Assembly: GCF_019048865.1 (NCBI RefSeq)
Contig: NZ_CP077604.1
Coordinates: 4,092,001 to 4,156,000, forward strand
Source: Aquihabitans sp. G128
GTDB lineage: Bacteria; Actinomycetota; Acidimicrobiia; Acidimicrobiales; Iamiaceae
Reading direction: 5' to 3'
Length of the DNA: 64,000 bases
This document shows positions 36,537 to 48,070 of this stretch, piece by piece (within the stretch, counting starts at the first letter, position 1; every line of letters begins with the position of its first letter). The position numbers were made by a program, and so were the translations under genes. The notes beneath the pieces are model-generated. The model was given only the letters and a program-made list of their open reading frames with translations, was not told where the DNA came from and searched no databases.

Positions 36537-36662
36537 ATGGGAGACGGAAAGACCCGGAAACCGGGGAAGTCGGTGCTTGAGAAGCGCCGAATCAAGCATG
36601 AGCGACGTGCCAAACGGAACGCTGCGAACCATCGACGAGAGCTCATCGAGGGTCGCTCGTAG
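36537..36662 (+). CDS. Small basic protein (41 aa)
   Basis: The 41-residue protein begins MGDGKTRKPGKSVLEKRRIK and is strongly basic. The ribosome site GGGAGGTGAACC is excellent. It may bind RNA or DNA, but no family is recognised. Confidence 0.55.
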   Translation: MGDGKTRKPGKSVLEKRRIKHERRAKRNAANHRRELIEGRS

Positions 36663-36729
36663 CAGTACGCCGCTGCGGCGCCGCAGCGGCCCGGGGGCAC
36701 CGCAGCGGGCCCAGAAAGAAAGGAAGCCT

Positions 36730-37050
36730 GTGACCCTCCGAGCGCTTTGCCACCACTGCAACGAGTTGTTTGACCTCTCCGACCTCTACGCCGCAGACCC
36801 GACCGATGCAGACCGGTGCCCGACCTGCGCCGAACACCTCGGGTCCGCCGGGCTCGGCCACACGACGTTCCGAATCGAACGCCACCTGAAGGCGTTCAGC
36901 CAAGCACTTTGCGACCTCGCAGAGAACCCTGGCGAGTTCACCGTCGACACGACCATCCTTCGAGACCGAGCACTTGCCGCCATCGACCAGCTCGATCAAC
37001 CGGCGGACCTGCACACCTCGACCAGGATCGCGTCGGCCGCGCGGCGATAG
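36730..37050 (+). CDS. Small zinc-knuckle protein
   Basis: The 106-residue protein starts VTLRALCHHCNELFDLSDLY and has CHHC and CPTC pairs within the first 40 residues, forming a probable zinc ribbon. A helical C-terminal region (FRIERHLKAFSQALCDLAEN) follows. GTG 36730 has AAAGGAAG upstream. It is 67 bp from the small basic gene. No function can be given. Confidence 0.55.
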   Translation: MTLRALCHHCNELFDLSDLYAADPTDADRCPTCAEHLGSAGLGHTTFRIERHLKAFSQALCDLAENPGEFTVDTTILRDRALAAIDQLDQPADLHTSTRIASAARR

Positions 37051-37184
37051 CGCCGAGCGCAGCAGAGGACACCGGCGCTGCCTCCCGCCGCCGGATCCGA
37101 CTCGCCGACACAGCGACCGGGCGGAGCAACGCCGCACCGCCCGGTCGCTCCCACCAATCGACCACCACAAAAGGAAATCCAACC

Positions 37185-37622
37185 ATGTCAACCCGGCTCC
37201 CTGCCACCATCACCGCCGACGACAGCATCAACCGCTTCGAAGCCCTCGTTGGGCGAGCGCAACCGCCTCCCGCAGCACTCCCGTCCCGAACCCCGGCCAA
37301 CGAGCGGTCCCAGAGCGACCCGCCAGGGCTGGGTCGCTCCATCATCATCGCGTCGACCGGCACGATCACGTTCGTCCTTATCGCAGTCACGGCAGGCTTG
37401 ATGGCCACCGGGACCTCACTCGCCTCGTCCTTCGGCATCGGCGTCTTTGCAGCGCTCTGGGGCGGAGGTGGGTTCGGCGCCATGATCGGCGGCGTGGTCC
37501 ACATCCATCGCTCTGGCGCTCGAGCGGAGTACCCACCCGTGGTCGGGACCCCGCTGGACCTCTCGCCCGCGCTGCTTCCGGTGTGGCCGTCGCACACATC
37601 TGTTCCCGGCCGTCGCAGCTAG
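37185..37622 (+). CDS. Small two-TM membrane protein, paralogue of the protein at 48071
   Basis: The 145-residue protein has a disordered N-terminal 50 residues, then membrane segments around IIIASTGTITFVLIAVTAGL and IGVFAALWGGGGFGAMIGGV. A cytoplasmic tail follows. The second segment closely resembles LGVFIAFWGGLGFGSMVGGV in the protein at 48071. AAAAGGAAATCC precedes the ATG. Function unknown. Confidence 0.65.
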   Translation: MSTRLPATITADDSINRFEALVGRAQPPPAALPSRTPANERSQSDPPGLGRSIIIASTGTITFVLIAVTAGLMATGTSLASSFGIGVFAALWGGGGFGAMIGGVVHIHRSGARAEYPPVVGTPLDLSPALLPVWPSHTSVPGRRS

Positions 37623-37825
37623 CTCGGGCCCCAGACAGCGCACCGTCAGAAGACCTGCGGCTTCTTCCCGCGAGCTGGTTGAGCGGTCGATCTCCGTCGA
37701 TGCCTCGTGCTTCCGTACACGCCACCGTGGCGAGTGACGGGGCTCAGCGCTTCTGCGATTGAGCGCGGCTCGTTCCAGGCGGAGCTGCGGCTGACCAGTC
37801 ATCAGTGACAGGAAGGATGAAAAAG

Positions 37826-38335
37826 ATGGATGTTCTTCGAGACGCGTCAACGGCCGATGCCCATGCCCAGCTGGTGCTCGCCTTCCAGGTCTTGGTCGCT
37901 TGCGTGGCCGGAGGAATCGTGGGTCTCGAACGTGAGCTGGCCGGCAAGCGCGCCGGAGTTCGGACCCACATGCTCGTAGCGGTCGCCAGCTGCCTGGCTG
38001 TGGGCGTCGGCCTGGTCGTCACGGACGGCAATCCGTCCGCAGACCCCACCCGGGTCATGCACGGCCTGTTGACAGGCGTCGGATTCATCGGTGCGGGAGC
38101 GATCTTGACCAACGTGAAGGGCACCAGTGCGGGCCTGACCACGGCAGCGACGGTGCTGTTGGTCGCGGTCCTCGGTGCCACCACAGCGTTCGGTGCGCCC
38201 CTGCTGGCCGTGGGTGGAGCAACGTTGGCTGTTCTGCTGCTGAGGGGTCTGCACTGGCTCGAGCGCGGCCTCGGGGCGCTGTCCATGAGGCACGTGCCGG
38301 CGCAGAGCGTCGACGATCTGGACGACCTCGGCTGA
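37826..38335 (+). CDS. MgtC/SapB-family membrane protein
   Basis: The 169-residue protein carries GGIVGLERELAGKRAGVRTH and MHGLLTGVGFIGAGAIL, the two signatures of the MgtC/SapB family, and four or five hydrophobic segments. Members help cells under Mg2+ or acid stress and modulate the F-ATPase in pathogens. ATG 37826 is favoured because AGGAAGG stands 9 bp upstream; earlier starts at 37805 and 37817 are possible. Confidence 0.85.
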   Translation: MDVLRDASTADAHAQLVLAFQVLVACVAGGIVGLERELAGKRAGVRTHMLVAVASCLAVGVGLVVTDGNPSADPTRVMHGLLTGVGFIGAGAILTNVKGTSAGLTTAATVLLVAVLGATTAFGAPLLAVGGATLAVLLLRGLHWLERGLGALSMRHVPAQSVDDLDDLG

Positions 38336-38405
38336 GAGCGCACTCGAGTCAGAATGGCGACTCTGTTTTCTCGCCAGACTGGCGCCAGGCGGCGAACGAT
38401 GCCCG

Positions 38406-39791
38406 CTATTCGGGGTCGTAGGTCCAGTCGGAACGTTTGCGCCAGAACGTCTCGTCGTAGGTGGCGTGTCCACCGGCGAGGTCAACGAGCTTCGGCATCG
38501 GGTCCTGACGGTCGACGGGGCAGCGATGGTGCTCGATGTGATCAGCGAACTCCTCGGGAAACGCACGCAGGATGCTGCTGACGACGATGCGTTCCTCGGA
38601 GGCGAGGTAGCAGCGGCTGCCGTCGGTGACGCGAGGCAGCCAGCCGCGCATGATCTCGAGATCCCGGTCGGTCCCGGCCCCCGTTTCGATGCGCTGCAGA
38701 CACTGGGTGATCTCTGCAGAGCCGAGCTTGCAGGGTGAGCACTGACCGCAGGATTCGATGGACAGGAACCGGGAAAACCGGTAGGCGGCGTCGACCATGC
38801 AGGCCGTGTCGTCGTAGACGATGAACCCCGCTGAACCCATTCCGCTGCCGACGGCTGCGAGTCCCTCGTAGGACACGGGCACGTCCAGGTCTGCTCCGGT
38901 GACCACGGCATTTGCGACCCCAGAGAACACAGCCTTGACCGTTCGCCCTTCGGGCAGTCCGCTGCTCACGGCGTCGATGACGTCCCGCAACGCGGTGCCA
39001 AGTTCGACCTCGCCGACGTCGGGTGCGACCACGTCGCCCACCACGGTGCAGACGACCGTCCCCGGCGACCCAGCCGTCCCCATGGAACGAAACCAATCCG
39101 CCCCGCGGGCGAGGATGTGCGGAACGTTGGACATGGTCTCGACGTTGTTGACGAGGGTCGGGTGGGGATCATCGGATCGGGCTCCGACGGCGACCGGCGT
39201 CGCCTCCCATCCAAGCTCAGGTGAGCGGGCGAAGAGGCCCTGCTCATAGGGCGGAAACAGTCGAGGCAGCGGGGACTTGCCTTCGATGACCTCGAGCATG
39301 GCCTTCTCTTCGCCGAAAAGGTATTCGTCAGGCCCTGCAACGATGTTGACCGTGCAGTCGTCACAGATGCCGGCCTGCTGGAGCTCCTGAACAGCGACGG
39401 TCACTCGCTCGAGCTCGGTCTCGTACGACGCCTTGATGCAGATGTAGACCTCGGCTGCTTCGACGGCGAACGCAGCGATCATCAAGCCCTCGACCAGCTG
39501 GTAGGGATTGGCCCGCATCAAGGCACGATCCTTGAACGTGCCCGGCTCGCCTTCTGCGCCGTTGCAGACCAGGTACCGGCGGCTGTCGCGCTGCGACGCA
39601 ATGCCCGACCACTTCTTCCCGGTCGGGAACCCGCCCCCGCCTCGCCCGCGCAACCCGGCTGCGGTGATGAGGTCGATCGTCGCTGATCTTCCGATTCGTC
39701 TCGCAACCTCGAGACCTCGCCCACCTACGCCGGTAGCGAGGTAGGCGTCGAGGCTCCTGACAGGAGCAGAGGAGAGGAGGAAAGGTGGCAC
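38406..39791 (-). CDS. nuoF: NuoF-like NADH:quinone/NAD-dependent dehydrogenase flavoprotein
   Basis: The 461-residue protein has LRGRGGGGFPTGKKW (NADH-binding glycine motif), YLVCNGAEGEPGTFKDRALM, FMN-site motifs and SIESCGQCSPCKLGS, the 4Fe-4S ligand set C-x2-C-x2-C. The last cysteine of the cluster is further on (DGSRCYLA). It matches NuoF/HoxF/formate-dehydrogenase beta flavoproteins. No NuoE or NuoG gene is adjacent, so it may serve a stand-alone or different partner. Start is GTG 39791. It is flanked by stress genes. Confidence 0.8.
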   Translation of the reverse strand: MPPFLLSSAPVRSLDAYLATGVGGRGLEVARRIGRSATIDLITAAGLRGRGGGGFPTGKKWSGIASQRDSRRYLVCNGAEGEPGTFKDRALMRANPYQLVEGLMIAAFAVEAAEVYICIKASYETELERVTVAVQELQQAGICDDCTVNIVAGPDEYLFGEEKAMLEVIEGKSPLPRLFPPYEQGLFARSPELGWEATPVAVGARSDDPHPTLVNNVETMSNVPHILARGADWFRSMGTAGSPGTVVCTVVGDVVAPDVGEVELGTALRDVIDAVSSGLPEGRTVKAVFSGVANAVVTGADLDVPVSYEGLAAVGSGMGSAGFIVYDDTACMVDAAYRFSRFLSIESCGQCSPCKLGSAEITQCLQRIETGAGTDRDLEIMRGWLPRVTDGSRCYLASEERIVVSSILRAFPEEFADHIEHHRCPVDRQDPMPKLVDLAGGHATYDETFWRKRSDWTYDPE

Positions 39792-39994
39792 TGGCTGCTC
39801 CCTGGGTGGCGGGGCGCTCGTGTGGCGACACTATCGGGACCTCCTGCAAGGGTCGGTCAATCTCTTGTGCAGTCAGCCTCCGCCGCCAGGATTTCGAGAT
39901 GCTCGAGGAGCCGGCCCTCGAGCTGGCGCAACTCGAACTCGTTCAGCCGCGAGCTGGCGCCGTGGCAGAGCAGTGCAGGACAAGTTGAGGACGG

Positions 39995-40198
39995 TCACGT
40001 GCGACCATCTCGCACCTTCGCCTTGTGGGCAACCGACGCCAACGCGCCGAGGGCCATGGAGTCGTCCACGCAGTTGCAGCGAAATCGACATCGTCGGTGG
40101 AGGGCAGCGGTCAGGACCATCCCGACCGGAACAGCGGTGGCAAGAACGGCACACGCGAACAGCAGCACGAGCATCACCAGGTTCTTCAGCAGCGTCAT
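39995..40198 (-). CDS. Candidate small membrane protein
   Basis: The 67-residue frame has a hydrophobic segment from residue 5 to 30 (LKNLVMLVLLFACAVLATAV), then a cysteine-bearing basic stretch (HRRCRFRCNC). There is no clear ribosome site. It is the only plausible gene between the NuoF-like gene (starts 39791) and the AlkA frame (ends 40299). Confidence 0.35.
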   Translation of the reverse strand: MTLLKNLVMLVLLFACAVLATAVPVGMVLTAALHRRCRFRCNCVDDSMALGALASVAHKAKVRDGRT

Positions 40199-40298
40199 GA
40201 ACAGGCCGCCGCCAGCACGTGCACGTCACCGACCGGCCCGAAGGCGCAGGAGGTGAACGCAGAGCTGTGATGAGCCGTGGGGCTCGACGGCGGTGGAT

Positions 40299-41493
40299 TC
40301 AGCCGAAGAGCGGCGGGGCGCCGACGAGCAGCGCCCACCAGTGCTCAGCGGGGTCGTACATCCAACCGCGCGCGACCGCTGGCGGCGCAACAGCGTGCCG
40401 CTGACCGACGTCCGAGTTCACAGCGCCCAGTGCTGCAGAGGTTCGGGACGAGGGCATGGGATCAACCCTAGGCGGGGGCACGTTGATCCGAGATGCGGGG
40501 TTGTGAACGGCCTCGACGAGCGACGTGCGGACCGGTCGTCGCTCAGGCGACGACGAGGGCTTGGGGGGTGCCGCGATGGACAGCTGATCGCGGTCGGCGA
40601 GCCCGTCGAGGAGTAGGTGGAAGTACAGCATCCCGGCGTACGGGTCCCATGGGCTGAGCAGCCCGGTGATCTCGTCGTAGCTCGGTGAGTGGTCCAGGCC
40701 CATGAAGTGGGTCAGCTTGTTGCGGGCGCCGACGTCGTCTCCGGGGAACACGTCGAGTCGGCCGAGACCGCGGAGCAGGACGTACTCGGCAGACCACCGT
40801 CCGATGCCTCGAAGCGTCATGAGCCCTCGTGTCGCCGCGGTCCGGTCCGCAGCTTCGAGGGATGCTTCATCGATGGCCCCGGTTGCGATGGCGTGAGCGA
40901 TTCCTTGGAGGTACTCCGTCTTGCGACTGCTGAACCCCATGGTGCGGAGGTCGCGTGGGTCAGCTGCGAGGACTGCTTCAGGAGTCGGGAACACGGAGAG
41001 CTCGTGGTCGCCGGGCGCTTCCGTCCCGTGGGCGTCGGTGAGCCGGTTGAGGAGCGTGAGGCCGACCTCGAGGGACAGCTGCTGGTTCGCGACGGCGTTG
41101 CAGAGCGCTTCGAAGAGGGTGGGGAACCGAGGCGGACGCACGCCAAGGAAGCGATCGACCAGGGGTCGGCTCAGCCCGTGGGATTCGGCGAGGCCGTAGA
41201 ACCCCCCCGAGATCCACGTCGAGGCCGAGCAGCCGCGTGACCTGGAAGCGAACTGCGGCCAGCTCAGCAGCCGAGTGATCGCCCGGCGACAGGAGTTCGA
41301 CGGTGAGCGCTGGGCTCGAGGTGCGGCCGTGCTGGGTGACCTCCACGCCGATCGCTCTCGAGCCCACCTGCAGGGCACGCCGGTAGACCCCGTCCCATCG
41401 ATCGATGCGATTGCGGTCTCGGCGCCGCAATGCCCAGACGGTCAGTTCGAGGCGGTAGGGAGGCAGAGGCGACAGCTCCATGCAAACGCCCAT
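40299..41493 (-). CDS. alkA: DNA-3-methyladenine glycosylase II (AlkA/HhH-GPD), homopolymer frameshift
   Basis: The N-terminal part (MELSPLPPYRLELTVWALRR) ends at LGLDVDLGG, then the frame changes at a C7 run (41202-41208). The second frame continues FYGLAESHGLSRPLVDRFLG, NAVANQQLSLEVGLTLLNRL and the HhH region LMTLRGIGRWSAEYVLLRGL. LDVFPGDDVGARNKL follows, with the catalytic Asp. Six bases in the run would restore the frame. The protein would remove alkylated purines in base excision repair. After DGLADRDQLSI the frame continues about 90 residues further to a WWALLVGAPP ending, longer than usual for the family. Confidence 0.8.
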
Positions 41494-41754
41494 ACCCACC
41501 ACGCCGACATCGAGTAGATAGTTCACGATTAGACTAGAAGAATGGTCCCAGCACGTCCTCGGCCGCCGAACTTCCTCGCCCCTGCTGGACCGCCTCGACG
41601 TGGGCGGACGGCATGACCCTCGTCCACGATCCATCGATCACCGCCAACATCACGATGACGGGATCGATGGATGACGCAGCGCTCGGTGCCGAGTGCTGCG
41701 GACGACACCGAGCGCCGGCGGCTGCACCGCGAGGCGCCGGGAAGGCGTGAGGTC

Positions 41755-42291
41755 GTGAAGATCCACACCCTGGGGCACGGCACCCTGGCCCAGGAGAAGT
41801 TCGTCGAGCTCGCGGCCGCTGCTCACTTGGTCGAGATCGTCGACATCCGGTCCTTCCCGGGAAGCCGCCGCAACCCACAGTTCGGCACGGATGCCATGGC
41901 CCAATGGCTACCGGACGCGGACATCGACTACTCGTGGATGCGTGAGCTCGGTGGACGCCGCAAAAAGGTCGCCGGGTCGAAGCACGTCGCGCTCCGTCAC
42001 CCGTCGTTCCAGGCGTACGCCGACCACATGGAGAGCGAGGCCTTCCTGGACGGGGTCGACGTCCTGCTGGCTCGCGGTGACGATCGGGCGGTGATGTGCA
42101 GCGAGACCGTCTGGTGGCGTTGCCATCGGCGTCTGCTGGCCGACCACCTCGTCCTCATCCGCCAGGTCGAGGTCGTGCACCTCATGCACGATGGGCGGCT
42201 CACGCCACACAGGCCGACCGACGGAGTCCGTCTCGATGGCGACCGGGTCACCTACGACGTCGGAGCGACACCTCCGATGCTCGCAGACTGA
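41755..42291 (+). CDS. DUF488-family protein
   Basis: The 178-residue protein begins VKIHTLGHGTLAQEKFVELA and has EIVDIRSFPGSRRNPQFGTD, WMRELGGRRK and DRAVMCSETVWWRCHRRLLA, the complete DUF488 pattern with its conserved cysteine. The biochemical role of the family is unknown. Other starts upstream are possible. Confidence 0.8.
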   Translation: MKIHTLGHGTLAQEKFVELAAAAHLVEIVDIRSFPGSRRNPQFGTDAMAQWLPDADIDYSWMRELGGRRKKVAGSKHVALRHPSFQAYADHMESEAFLDGVDVLLARGDDRAVMCSETVWWRCHRRLLADHLVLIRQVEVVHLMHDGRLTPHRPTDGVRLDGDRVTYDVGATPPMLAD

Positions 42292-42302
42292 ACCCCGTCG
42301 CT

Positions 42303-44492
<2,190 letters not shown>

Positions 44493-44592
44493 TCATCGCG
44501 GATGATCCGGCCTTGTCGTCGGATCCCGACCGAACTGGTCGCCCATCCTCCGGCGTGATAAGTCTAGTGAGTACCAGAACTAAGGAGCTCGC

Positions 44593-45228
44593 ATGACCAT
44601 CCAGCTCGGCGACACCGCCCCCGACTTCACCGCGGAGACCACTGAGGGGAAGCTCTCGCTGCACGACTACCTCGGAGACGGTTGGGGCGTCCTGTTCTCC
44701 CACCCCGCCGACTACACCCCGGTGTGCACCACCGAGCTCGGGGCCTTCGCCAACCGCAAGGCCGAGTTCGACCAGCGCAACACCAAGCTCATCGGCGTCT
44801 CCGTCGACACCGTCGAGTCCCACAACGGCTGGTCCGCCGACATCGAAGAGACCCAGGGGAGCGCGCTCAACTACCCCCTCGTCGGCGACGAGGACCGGGC
44901 CGTGGCGAACCTGTACGGGATGATCCACCCGAAGGCGCTCAGCACAGCCACCGTGCGGACCGTGTTCATCATCGGCCCCGACAAGCAGGTCAAGGTCACC
45001 CTGACCTATCCGGCGTCGGTCGGCCGCAACATCGACGAGATCCTCCGCATCGTCGACGCACTCCAGCTCTCGGTCGGCGCCGGCGTGTCGACCCCGGTCA
45101 ACTGGAACCTCGGCGACGACGTCATCGTCCCGCCGACGCTCAGCGACGAAGACGCCGCCGCGAAGTTCCCGAAGGGCATCACGACGCTCAAGCCCTACCT
45201 GCGGGTCACACCCCAACCCGACCTGTAG
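44593..45228 (+). CDS. 1-Cys peroxiredoxin (Prx6-type)
   Basis: The 211-residue protein starts MTIQLGDTAPDFTAETTEGK and has SHPADYTPVCTTELGAFA with the peroxidatic cysteine. The C-terminal extension (VNWNLGDDVIVPP, GITTLKPYLRVTPQPDL) is that of the 1-Cys Prx6 group. It reduces peroxides and perhaps peroxynitrite. AAGGAG precedes the ATG. It leads a run of plus-strand stress genes divergent from gdhA. Confidence 0.9.
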   Translation: MTIQLGDTAPDFTAETTEGKLSLHDYLGDGWGVLFSHPADYTPVCTTELGAFANRKAEFDQRNTKLIGVSVDTVESHNGWSADIEETQGSALNYPLVGDEDRAVANLYGMIHPKALSTATVRTVFIIGPDKQVKVTLTYPASVGRNIDEILRIVDALQLSVGAGVSTPVNWNLGDDVIVPPTLSDEDAAAKFPKGITTLKPYLRVTPQPDL

Positions 45229-45327
45229 CCCGCTGGTCGACGGGCCGATGCGTCGGGAGCCGCATCGGCCCGACCGCGCCGACGCTCGAAGGAGCAACGT
45301 GGCTGAACGCCAGAGGATCAACGCCTC

Positions 45328-45768
45328 ATGACCCCGACGGAACCCGCCCCTGCGCACACCAACTCGTGGACCGGCACGGCGGGGGATCTCTCGACTCCGG
45401 CCCAGGTGCATGACCTCGTCATCACCTTCTACCGGGAGATCGTTTTCGACGAGCTGCTCGAGCCGGTCTTCGGGGAGGTGGCCGAGGTCGACTGGGCCGA
45501 ACACATCCCGCACCTCATCGACTACTGGTGCCACATCCTGTTCCGGACCGGCCCCTACGCCGGATCCGTCACCAAGACCCACCGTCACCTCCACGAGCTC
45601 GCTCCCATCCGACCCGAGCACTGCGACCGCTGGTACAGGCTGTGGACCCGCAGCATCGACGAACGCTGGGCAGGCCCACATGCGGAACACGCCGCCCACC
45701 ACGCCGCCACCCTCATGACCGGGCTGGCAAAGCGCGTCTTCGGTTTCGACTGGGCCCCGCCGTCCTGA
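45328..45768 (+). CDS. Group III truncated haemoglobin 1
   Basis: The 146-residue protein has the group III pattern: VHDLVITFYREIVFDELLEP, VDWAEHIPHLIDYWCHILF, THRHLHELAPIRPEHCDRWY (proximal histidine region) and a final helix. It should bind haem and handle O2, NO or peroxide in the cytoplasm. It follows the peroxiredoxin gene by 99 bp. Confidence 0.85.
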   Translation: MTPTEPAPAHTNSWTGTAGDLSTPAQVHDLVITFYREIVFDELLEPVFGEVAEVDWAEHIPHLIDYWCHILFRTGPYAGSVTKTHRHLHELAPIRPEHCDRWYRLWTRSIDERWAGPHAEHAAHHAATLMTGLAKRVFGFDWAPPS

Positions 45769-46060
45769 ACCGACGGCCGGCGCCAGCGTCCAGCGATCCG
45801 GTGGCTTCACCGTCATGGTCTGCTCGTGATGAGGTGCCCGAACTGGTCGCCCGGCCGACACCGGCCCGGGGTCAAAACAGTCCGAGCTCGAGCCGGATGG
45901 CTTCGCTCATGCGGTCGGTTCTCCAGGGCAGCTGAAGACGAGGGCGATCTTGACGTGTCGACGGCCGGCATCCGTTCCACGACCCTCGCTCCTACCTCGT
46001 CTACGACGGATTTATCTAGCACCTTCAAGAAAAAACCACGTCAGCGGGTAAGCTGCGATC

Positions 46061-46795
46061 ATGACCACGGCCATCGAATCGTCGACCACCCTCGCTGACG
46101 TCGTCACCGGCCACCCCGACCTCGCCAGCGAACTCGAACGTCGGTCCCTGGACTACTGCTGCGGCGGCCAGCGCACCCTGGCCGATGCCTGCGTGGCGCA
46201 GGGCCTGGATCCGGTTGCCGTGGCCCGAGAACTCACGGAGCAGGCCTCATCCGAAGCGTCGCCCGCGCCATGGACACACCTCGACGGCGCTTCGCTCGTC
46301 GACTACCTCGAGGACACCCACCACGCCTTCCTGCACGCGGAGCTTCCGAGGATCGCCGCTCTCGTGACCAAGGTGCGCGGGGTGCACGGGCACACCCATC
46401 CGGAACTGGTTGCGATCGAGTCCACGTTCGGGCATCTGCGCGACGAGCTGGAACCTCATCTGGCAAAGGAGGAGCAGGTCCTCTTCCCGATGATCCGCCA
46501 ACTCACCGTCGGCGACCCAGCGGCACCGGGCTCGGCGGCCTTGGTAGGTGCGATCGGCCAGATGCTGCGCGAACACGATCACGCCGGTGCCCTCCTCGGG
46601 CGACTCCGCGCGCTGAGCGACGGGTACTGCGTGCCACCCGACGGGTGCGCCAGCTATCGCGCCCTCTACCTGGCGCTCGAGACTCTCGAGGCCGACACGC
46701 ACCTGCACGTCCACATCGAGAACAACCGCCTGTTTCCCATGGTCGCCGAGCTCGGATCCCACGCCGACGTGCACAAAGCCGGTACCCGACCATGA
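46061..46795 (+). CDS. ytfE: RIC/YtfE-family iron-sulfur cluster repair protein
   Basis: The 244-residue protein has the DUF542 N-terminal region with SLDYCCGGQRTLADAC and a hemerythrin-like four-helix domain. The domain supplies histidines and glutamates in EDTHHAFLHAELPRI, HGHTHPELVAIESTFGHLRD, LAKEEQVLFPMI, LREHDHAGALLGRL and HVHIENNRLFPM. RIC proteins carry a di-iron site and repair Fe-S clusters damaged by NO. The gene overlaps the next truncated haemoglobin as ATGA. Confidence 0.9.
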   Translation: MTTAIESSTTLADVVTGHPDLASELERRSLDYCCGGQRTLADACVAQGLDPVAVARELTEQASSEASPAPWTHLDGASLVDYLEDTHHAFLHAELPRIAALVTKVRGVHGHTHPELVAIESTFGHLRDELEPHLAKEEQVLFPMIRQLTVGDPAAPGSAALVGAIGQMLREHDHAGALLGRLRALSDGYCVPPDGCASYRALYLALETLEADTHLHVHIENNRLFPMVAELGSHADVHKAGTRP

Positions 46796-47271
46796 GCGAA
46801 GGGCCCCACCGTCCACCGCCCAGCCGCGACATGGACACGCCGGCCGAGATCGCGGAGATGGTGAGGCGCTTCTACCAAGACGTGGCCCAGGACGACCTGC
46901 TCGGACCGGTCTTCAACGTCGTCGCCTGCGTTGACTGGCCCGCCCACCTGCCGAAGCTCAGCGCGTTCTGGTGCCGGGCCCTTCTCGGCCAAGCGGGCTA
47001 CGTCGGCAACCCGTTCCGGGCACATGCCGAGGTGCACGCCCGGGCTCCGTTCACCAGCGCCCACTTCGAGCGCTGGCTCGAACTGTTCCACGACACCGTC
47101 GAGCTCGGCTGGGTCGGACCCAACGCGCAACGGGCCCTCGACCTGGCAGAGAACGTCGCACAGGTCCACCACCGCCAACTGGTCGGCACGGCCCTCCCGC
47201 CGGTCGCCGCGGACGAGGGCGGTGAAGGCCCGTGCCTCCTCGATCTGGTCGAAGACCACCGGGACCGGTGA
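46792..47271 (+). CDS. Group III truncated haemoglobin 2
   Basis: The 159-residue protein contains AEIAEMVRRFYQDVAQDDLL, VDWPAHLPKLSAFWCRALL, HAEVHARAPFTSAHFERWLE and a C-terminal helix. It is a paralogue of the globin at 45328 and shares the group III pattern. It is translationally coupled to ytfE by a 4-bp overlap, which points to joint action in NO detoxification. Confidence 0.85.
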   Translation: MSEGPHRPPPSRDMDTPAEIAEMVRRFYQDVAQDDLLGPVFNVVACVDWPAHLPKLSAFWCRALLGQAGYVGNPFRAHAEVHARAPFTSAHFERWLELFHDTVELGWVGPNAQRALDLAENVAQVHHRQLVGTALPPVAADEGGEGPCLLDLVEDHRDR

Positions 47272-47291
47272 CGGGTCGCCAGGTGGCGCGC

Positions 47292-47954
47292 TCAGGCTGC
47301 CTCGGTGATGCGGCAGCGCAACCGGCAGCGGGCCTGGCGGGGGTCCTTGGCGATGAGCTCCTCGACCTCCATGCCGCCGACCGCTTCCGCGACACCTTGG
47401 GCCATCCCCAGGTGGAGGTCGCACACCACGTCTCGGTCCGTGAGCACCGCTGAGGCGAACGGGCAGGTCTCGAGGGTCACGGCGACCCGGTCACCGCGAC
47501 GTCGAACGGTCGGGTCGAAGCCCTGCCGGGCCATCTGCTCGACGAAGGCGAGGACCGGGTCGGCGTCGAAGTCGCTGCCCTGCGGCATGCGCAGCCCGGC
47601 GCGTCGGCCCACCTCGACCGGGCTCTCCCCGGTCCGGACGATCTCGGTCAGCAACATCGACAGCCGTTCGTAGGGCCCGGTCACACCCCAGCGGGAGTCC
47701 GTCGACGGGTTGACGACGTAGCGCAGGCGTGGCCGGCCGCGTCCCGACGGCGGCCCGGTCGACTCCAAGACGAGCTCGGCCTCGACGAGCTTGGCCAGGT
47801 GCTGACGGATCGCGTTGTGGTTGAGCCCGAAGTGCTCGGTCAGCTCGGCCACGTCGACCTGCTCGGCAGCATCTACCAAGTACTGGAAGATGTCGTGACG
47901 AGTCGGGTCACCAAGCGCCCTGGCCTGGACCTGCAGTGTGGGCATCGATGTCAT
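47292..47954 (-). CDS. SufR-like HTH regulator with Fe-S-type cysteines
   Basis: The 220-residue protein has an N-terminal winged helix (ARALGDPTRHDIFQYLVDAA, DVAELTEHFGLNHNAIRQHL) and the wing PPSGRGRPRLRYVV. The C-terminal half carries the cysteine set ETCPFASAVL, VVCDLHLGMAQ and ARCRLRCRI, as in SufR-type regulators that bind a 4Fe-4S cluster. It is convergent with the ytfE-globin genes and divergent from the membrane-protein genes at 48071. An NO- or redox-responsive repressor for this module is the reasonable inference. Confidence 0.75.
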   Translation of the reverse strand: MTSMPTLQVQARALGDPTRHDIFQYLVDAAEQVDVAELTEHFGLNHNAIRQHLAKLVEAELVLESTGPPSGRGRPRLRYVVNPSTDSRWGVTGPYERLSMLLTEIVRTGESPVEVGRRAGLRMPQGSDFDADPVLAFVEQMARQGFDPTVRRRGDRVAVTLETCPFASAVLTDRDVVCDLHLGMAQGVAEAVGGMEVEELIAKDPRQARCRLRCRITEAA

Positions 47955-48070
47955 CTCTCGACAAGGGAGTGAGCTACCGCAACGAGTGTACGGCCGGCGA
48001 ACCGCCTGGCGCCACGGTCCTCGGTGGATCGCATCGACAAACCGTCTTTGTTCGCGTCTAAGCTAGAAAT

